DNA of 64,000 nt from Sarcocystis neurona (Eukaryota; Apicomplexa; Conoidasida; Eucoccidiorida; Sarcocystidae): NCBI GenBank assembly GCA_000727475.1, contig KL647297.1, positions 86,554 to 150,553 of the forward strand, written 5' to 3'. This document shows, piece after piece, positions 58,517 through 64,000 of the stretch. Each line of letters opens with the position of its first letter. Position 1 is the stretch's first letter. The notes beneath the pieces are model-generated. The model had not been told where the DNA came from. It was given only the letters and a program-made list of their open reading frames with translations, and made no database searches. The translations under genes and the position numbers were made by a program.

Positions 58517-59649
58517 CCGAACCTGCAAATTGATACCTATATATATATATATACATATAGAAGGAAGGTTCGAGAGAGGAGGAGTGCGGGGGCAGGGGGG
58601 GCAAAGCGAGAGGTATATATGACGGCAAGTGCGTGTGGTTGAACAGCTACATAGAGAAAGGTCATAGTGAAGGAAAATGCTGAGATAAACGAATACAGAA
58701 AACATGCAAGTGAAGAGAGAGATAAAAGGGAGGTCCGGATGAATAGGTATGTGGAAGGTGTATGTGTCCTATACCTGTGGTTTGATATGACGGCGACATG
58801 AAAACGTGAACAGATACAGTTATTAACAGTTAAAAAACATAAATATATATATACATATACGTGTATACATGTAAATGGCTACGCGCGACGTATCCTAGCG
58901 AGGAAGGGCAGGAGACACGCGGTGGAAATTGATATTATGCCTAACGTGGGGCAATCGGCAGACGGATAGATAAGAAGAATACACGAGAACGAGTTTGAAA
59001 GTAAAATTCCCATGGAAGCTGATAGTGAAAAATAAACCTGCAGCTGAAGATATATGTCGTCGAAGTTGGATACAGATAGACGGTTGACTGTTTACTACCG
59101 GCGCCGAGGACAGGAAACGAGTTGACAACTATGAGACTGCTAAGAGAGATCTGCAAGATCTGAGCAGATGCCGGAAAATAGACATAGGCGTACAGGGAGA
59201 TAGAAAGAAAAGAGAAACGCGTATCCTACCGCAAGCAGACCACGAAGAAGAGACGGAACGACGGCCGCCGAACCGCGAAACGCACGGGAAAACGCAGTTG
59301 AAGGAGAGCACTGCACAAGCAAAACAGTGAAACACAGAGAAAAAGAGAAGTTAGCTCACGCCGGAACAGAAATAGGGAAGATTATAAAGAGCGCCGTCCA
59401 TTATCGAACACGAAGAAAGAAGACGGGAGAAAACGCATGCGAGCGCCGGCCACATGCAAGAGAAGAATTTTTCCGCTCCACTGCCGGGTCACTAGCGACA
59501 ACTTCGCCTCTTGAGGAACAAATATCCTATTCAGAAGAGACAGGCAGACAAATACATACGTAGATACATACATATATCCGCCAATAATTACAGTGTCTGA
59601 CATATAACATATGTACACGCACGGGAAAAAGAAGTGCATACACATATAT
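57131..59649. other. TA-rich intergenic region with a few open patches
   Basis: TA/CATA fields at 57150-57310, 57600-57920 and 58320-58560 surround a patch at 57310-57590. That patch encodes, on minus, a putative membrane segment (VCLFLYSYFFGVTIVVAVLI) but is broken by a frame change at a G/C homopolymer (57436-57444). A 78-codon plus ORF at 59327-59563 is basic and repeat-free. A plus ATG patch at 58220 is short. No complete gene was built. Confidence 0.35.
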
Positions 59650-60571
59650 ATGTCTACACGTATAGGCACGTACATTCAAACTTGGATGTGTGTAGGGACA
59701 AGCCGCGGTGTGGCGTATGTGTGTGCAGCAGAATGCGAAAATTTTAAGAAGCGCACTAAGTTGCCCTCCTTTTCCTTCTTCGTTCTGGAAAGTAGAGCCT
59801 CTGAGTCCTTTTCTTTGCAGGTAAGTGACCCCGACGGCCAAAGTTGTTGAATTCCACGCGGCCGCCGAGGACAGGGCGGTTCGGAAGGCGTAATACTCCG
59901 AGTATGTTTTTTCTGCAGGAAATAGATATTTTTCGCGGCCGCCAAGGGGAGTGCTGGACAGCAATTTTGAAAGCTTGGACACCCGATTCTGTCTTCTGCG
60001 AACTTTTCTGCGCGTGTCTGAACTCTCTGTCTACGAAATTTCCCGGGTGATGAGGCACGCGGCTTCTCTTCTTGCACGGGGCCTGTTTTGATCCTCAACT
60101 GTTGGGCGACCAGTGTGCGGGAATTTTCTTCTTCTTCTTTGCTCCTCTGTTTTCTCTCTCTTCTGCGCAAGGATTAATGACTATGTATTTCGCGAAGGAG
60201 AAACGCTGCGACCCTCCCACAAGAAAGACGTCGCCGTTTCTTTTCAGGAGTCTACCGCTAGAACCGAATGCTTACGCAGAGTTGCACGACACCCAAAAAC
60301 AGACAGTTCTGTAATGGGAAGAGTTTTTATCTCTACACCAGCGCATACGACGGTTTGTCCCATGTGGCATCGACCAACGCAAGAAGAACTGCCTTGTGTT
60401 CCCGTCCCCTATCTCTTCGAACACAGAGAAAGCCTTCTGAGGAAGAATAGTCCTTCTAAGGAGGAGGTGCTGCGAGGGAAAATTCGGCGACTGCAGAAAT
60501 TTGTGCGTCACTTCATGCGGTCCTCTTCGTTGCATCTCCTCCCTCCCGTCCTCTTCCTCTTCTTTTCTTGA
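59650..60571 (+). CDS. hypothetical protein, three exons
   Basis: Exons 59650-59820, 59919-60046 and 60172-60571, with small introns (98 and 125 bp) and good signals: CAG/GTAAGT, TTTTTTCTGCAG, CCCGG/GTGATG and TTCTGCGCAAG. Only one frame stays open through all three exons, giving 232 aa to TGA; ATGs at 59611 and 59686 are in frame, so the start is uncertain. The C-terminal third is basic and helix-like (SKEEVLRGKIRRLQKFVRHF) and ends in a hydrophobic stretch. No family recognised. A long antisense frame (60170-59676) exists but has weaker splice and start support. Confidence 0.4.
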
Positions 60572-61200
60572 ACACAGCCTCATGAGAAAAAGGTAGTCTA
60601 GAAGTTCCCATTTCTTTTGTGAATGGGAAAATCTACTGCCACACAGCAGCGACTGCAGAACTCTACTAGAAAAGTAAAGCATATCTCTGTTGGTGCTTCT
60701 GTTTCCCGCTTTCTCCCTAGGACGCGCGACCTCATATCTCCATAAAGCAGATTTACTTCTGTTTTCAATGTGTGTATATATATGTGTGTACGTATCTGTG
60801 TACACATAGATACACGCATATGTATATATATAGGTATGTGAGTATACATTTAGATAGGTATACATATAGAAATATGTTGAGAAGGGATGGGTATAGTAAA
60901 CCTTCCGTCTTTATCCTTGGTGGGAGGAAAATGAAGAATTCCGGTTGCAGCAAGGAATTTGCAGCCCTTAGTTCCGCAAAAAACTACAGTGTCACTGTCC
61001 TAGTACAGGACTTGCCTTTACTCCACGGGGAAAGTAGACCCTTCCCTTTTACTTGCTGACCCCCATCATTCGACGGAAAATGTATTTTGCTGTTTGCCAG
61101 CTCGTAAGCGAAAGTCTTCGTGAAAATAATAAATGAACTTCTGGTCAGTTACCGTTTTCGGAGAAAAACAGGTTTTACGTGAGTGCGCTGTTCAAGCCCC
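60572..61200. other. intergenic, no gene supported
   Basis: Mixed sequence with a short TA/TG tract at 60770-60880. Short frames only. Confidence 0.5.
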
Positions 61201-61228
61201 GCATCATTTTACAGGTGTGCAACTGTTC

Positions 61229-61560
61229 TGGTGTACGTACACCCTAGCCCCCCTACGGCTGGGCACCTGTTGAAGCGAAAGCAGTCGTGGTGTACGTACA
61301 CCTGCGGCATTCAACAACACTGCAGTCGTGGGAGCGAAAACAGTTGCGGTGTACGTACACCTGAGAACAGACTTCTGGAATAAACCAGACGGCTTCTTTA
61401 CTGATATTCGTGGTGAAGCGTACTAAATGAAGAGACCTATTCTTCACACAAACACCTACAGTAGGAAGAGAGAAAGTTTACTTCTTACCAGAAGGAAAAA
61501 TGCTTTGTAGCGACAGGTGTGACATGCGGCATTGAACGGGACGTTCCCGGGTGTACGTAC
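61229..61560. promoter_or_regulatory. array of GGTGTACGTACACC palindromes, ~60-bp spacing
   Basis: The perfect 14-bp palindrome GGTGTACGTACACC occurs three times, centred near 61236, 61296 and 61355, each preceded by a related ARCAGTYGYG block. A fourth, imperfect copy (GGTGTACGTACGCC) is near 61550. The first three behave as a ~60-bp tandem unit. Possible paired binding sites for a regulator, or a decayed repeat. Confidence 0.6.
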
Positions 61561-62046
61561 GCCAGAGATACTCTCTCTGCTGCCATTTCGAAGCTGTCGA
61601 ATAATCGCTGCGTTTTCGTTCTGCAGGTCTGCTGGCCAACCGATACGCGCAGAATTTTCTCCTCTTGAAGCCTTTGGCTCTTGCTGCCCTTTCGTCGAAT
61701 GTTTTTATTCGGTTTCCCCTGGCTGCTGCCTCTTCCACTGCTAGTGCCTCTCTTTCCTCACTTGTGTGAGATTATGCGTCTCCGCATAATCCACACACGT
61801 AACTATCTTTACATATGTTTATTTATTTCTCTATACACGTACTGTATGTGTTTTGCTCTTTCTCTCTCGTACATATATACATATATATATATATATGTAT
61901 CTACGTACAGGTGTTGCTGTGCACGTATCTCTGTATCATTCATATGTGTATGTATATGTAAATATGCTTCCATTTGTCTAGTGTATTTATATTTATTATC
62001 GATAGTAACAAAGACACCGGCAAAGAGAGAGTGGGGAGGAGCAGCA
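61561..62046. other. flank of the Ala-rich ORF
   Basis: Mixed then TA/TG-rich sequence (61860-61980). The reading frame of the downstream ORF extends back through it but is repeat-like and probably not coding before the ATG at 62047. Confidence 0.4.
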
Positions 62047-63741
62047 ATGCAGCGTCATCGCCTGCCCTTCCTCGCTGCAGCAGCAGCAGCTCGTGGGAGC
62101 AGCGGTTTCGACGGTGGAGCAGCAGCAGCAATGAGGGCTGTGAGAACAGCAGCAGCAGACGTCGCCGGTGTAGCAGCAGCAGCAGCAGTGACAAGAGGGG
62201 CAGCCCTAGCAGTCGCTGAAAGAAGCAGCAGATTCCTTGCTGCGGGAAGGGCAGCCCGCAGCAGAGGCAGTGCTGCAGGAGTAGTCGATATGCCGTATAA
62301 CGGCAGCAAACGAGCAACAGCAGCAGCAGGCGGACGCAGACATTTTGCTTCAGCAGCAGCAACAGCAGGCCCCAGTGAGTTGCCTGCAGCTCTCGCCGCG
62401 GCAGCGTCAGCGGTAGCAGCAAAGGAAGGAACAGCAAGACTGAGACGTAATTCGTTTGCTCTAGCAGCAACAGCCACAGCAGCAGCAGGAACGGCGGCCG
62501 ACAGCAGCGCGAATGTCGCTGCTGCTGTCTCAGCGGCAGCAGGACGCAGAGAGGGGAAGAAGCCCGTCCTTCGTAGCCGTGATGCAGCAGGAGGGAAAGA
62601 ACAAATGACAGCAGCAGCAGTCGGACAGAGAGCAGCAGCAGCCGAACAGACAGCAACAGGAGCCGGGTGGAGAGACGCAGCAGCCAGACAGAGAGCAACA
62701 GGAGCCGGATGGAGAGCAGCAGCAGCAGGAGCAGCAGGAAGACACAGGAGCGGTTGTCGTCCTCCGAGGGAAGGAAGAGCAGGGGCAGCAGCAGCAGTGG
62801 GAGCAGCAGCGGGAAGAGGACTAAGAGAGGGAGGAGGAAGCCGCCGACGGTTTAGTACAGGAGCGGAATTGCTGTTGCGGTCGAGAAAAGGAACCGGCGT
62901 TTGCTGTCCTGCTGTTGCAGCAGAATCTCGGCGTCCCTGCTATAGTAGAGAACTGCTTCTCCTACGAGCGAGAAACAGCAGCAGCAGCAGCAGCTGGGTC
63001 GCTGCGAAAGCAGCAGCAAGAACGACACGAAGAGAAGGAGAAGCAGCAGCAGAAGCCGCGACACAACAAAGAGGAAACGAAGGAGCAGCAGCAGCTGGAG
63101 GCAGCAAAACCGCAGGAGGCATGGCAGCAACAGCGCGAGTAGAGACACGGCGGTGGATCGCGCACAGAGAAGCAGCAGATGAAGAAGAAGAGGTCGGCAA
63201 CAAAGTCTCTATCAGTCGTAGCAGCGGCGGTTGCAGCAGATTTCTTCGAGCAGCAGGGCACTGCGCAGCAGTCGCAGAGAAGAAGGAAGCTGCGTCACCG
63301 AAGATAGGAACAGCAGCTGCTGCCGCTCCTGCCGCCTGCAGAGAAGACAGAAGAAGCAGCCACCGAAAGAAGCCCTGCAGCGAAGCCGACGACGAGGTGG
63401 GCGAAGAAGCCAAAAGAGAGGAAGAACGAGAACTAAAAGAAAAGGAAGCAAGAGGACCAGACAGAAAAGAAGAAGAAGAAGGGAAGAAAGAGAAACTGAC
63501 GCTGCTGCTTCGTCTGTCTGAAATTCGATACAGCGGCTGGCGTACGAAGGGCTGGTGCTGGGACGCATGCAGACGCAGCCGTAGGCGATGGGTTCATATC
63601 AACTACCCTCCTCGAGAACGATCTGCTGTCAAAAAGGTATTCCCGCACGCTTTCTTCTTCCTTCCGGTGGGGTCTGCTGCTCCCCACACGTTTGTGCTGT
63701 CGGCCGTCCTCTGCAAAAATTTCTCCCGCGCGTATGTGTAG
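62047..63741 (+). CDS. alanine-rich hypothetical ORF
   Basis: 564 aa from an ATG. Most of it is Ala/Arg/Gly/Gln encoded by interrupted GCA/CAG triplets; a Glu/Lys-rich zone (about 450-500) precedes a non-repetitive C-terminus (LSEIRYSGWRTKGW...). It is long enough to note, but (CAG)n DNA lacks stops in every frame, so openness is weak evidence. The C-terminal 150 bp are open on the minus strand too. No domain recognised. Confidence 0.25.
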   Translation: MQRHRLPFLAAAAAARGSSGFDGGAAAAMRAVRTAAADVAGVAAAAAVTRGAALAVAERSSRFLAAGRAARSRGSAAGVVDMPYNGSKRATAAAGGRRHFASAAATAGPSELPAALAAAASAVAAKEGTARLRRNSFALAATATAAAGTAADSSANVAAAVSAAAGRREGKKPVLRSRDAAGGKEQMTAAAVGQRAAAAEQTATGAGWRDAAARQRATGAGWRAAAAGAAGRHRSGCRPPREGRAGAAAAVGAAAGRGLREGGGSRRRFSTGAELLLRSRKGTGVCCPAVAAESRRPCYSRELLLLRARNSSSSSSWVAAKAAARTTRREGEAAAEAATQQRGNEGAAAAGGSKTAGGMAATARVETRRWIAHREAADEEEEVGNKVSISRSSGGCSRFLRAAGHCAAVAEKKEAASPKIGTAAAAAPAACREDRRSSHRKKPCSEADDEVGEEAKREEERELKEKEARGPDRKEEEEGKKEKLTLLLRLSEIRYSGWRTKGWCWDACRRSRRRWVHINYPPRERSAVKKVFPHAFFFLPVGSAAPHTFVLSAVLCKNFSRAYV

Positions 63742-63779
63742 ACGCAAACGTGGTAGACGCATGGGGCTCTTCTGCGTCT

Positions 63780-64000
63780 CCGTCGAAAGAGGAGGAGAAA
63801 AGAGGGACGAAGAGGAGCAAGAAAGGAGAAAGACGGAAGAAGAGACAGGGACAGAGAGAGGAGGGGGGGGGAAGGCGGGAGAGGAAGGGGGGAAAGCGGA
63901 AGAGGGAGGGGGGAAAGCGGGAGAGGGAGACGAGGGACAGAGAGGGGGAGAAGAGAGGAGACAGAGAAGGAGAAAGCGAGAGGGTGAGGGACAGAGAGAA
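63780..64000. repeat. G-rich purine tract
   Basis: GGGGGGAAAGCGGGAGAGGGA-like units and GAGA sequence run to the end of the window on the plus strand, with several runs of four or more G. Confidence 0.8.

Overview
The window looks like nuclear DNA of a coccidian apicomplexan, most likely an Eimeria or close relative. The evidence is dense (CAG/CTG)n tracts both inside and outside exons, homopolymeric Q/A/S/E runs in conserved proteins, very long TA-, CATA- and TCTA-type microsatellite fields, and short exons in large repeat-filled introns. The species call is an inference from sequence style; no rRNA, tRNA or organellar marker was seen.

Three protein genes are secure. (1) Minus strand, 26294 to 5074: a nine-exon gene for the spliceosomal DEAH-box helicase PRP2/DHX16. 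All exon phases close and the reconstructed protein is 1224 aa. Its introns hold most of the repeats of the left half, a 684-N assembly gap, and a four-copy ~207-bp tandem array that duplicates the start of exon 8. (2) Plus strand, 34960 to 41899: a six-exon, 155-aa small multi-pass membrane protein of the COPI-associated (TVP15-like) family, not visible as any long ORF. (3) Minus strand, 56246 to 53940: an intronless 768-aa TRM7/FTSJ1-type tRNA 2'-O-methyltransferase, about twice the usual length because of low-complexity inserts, with all four K-D-K-E residues present.

Several weaker models rest on phase-compatible splice sites and an open frame but have no recognised family: a two-exon minus gene at 32093-31529, a three-exon plus gene at 59650-60571, a seven-exon plus chain at 46156-49335, a signal-peptide-like start at 28367, exon fragments at 30491-31434, a two-exon plus model at 1076-1661, and Gln- or Ala-rich single-ORF candidates at 32679-33962 and 62047-63741.

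Layout: 1-5.0 kb, mixed flank with a repeat-poor GC-rich stretch; 5.1-26.3 kb, PRP2; 26.3-34.9 kb, a repeat-poor island with small candidate genes and a Gln-rich ORF; 35.0-41.9 kb, COPI-associated gene; 41.9-53.9 kb, minisatellites, TA fields and a CTG-rich block; 53.9-56.2 kb, TRM7; 56.2-64 kb, CTG/CAG blocks, TA fields, one small candidate gene, a 60-bp-spaced palindrome array and a G-rich purine tract at the end. The secure genes are housekeeping (pre-mRNA splicing, Golgi/COPI membrane traffic, tRNA modification) and do not form one pathway. The distinctive content is repeat biology rather than an accessory gene system.
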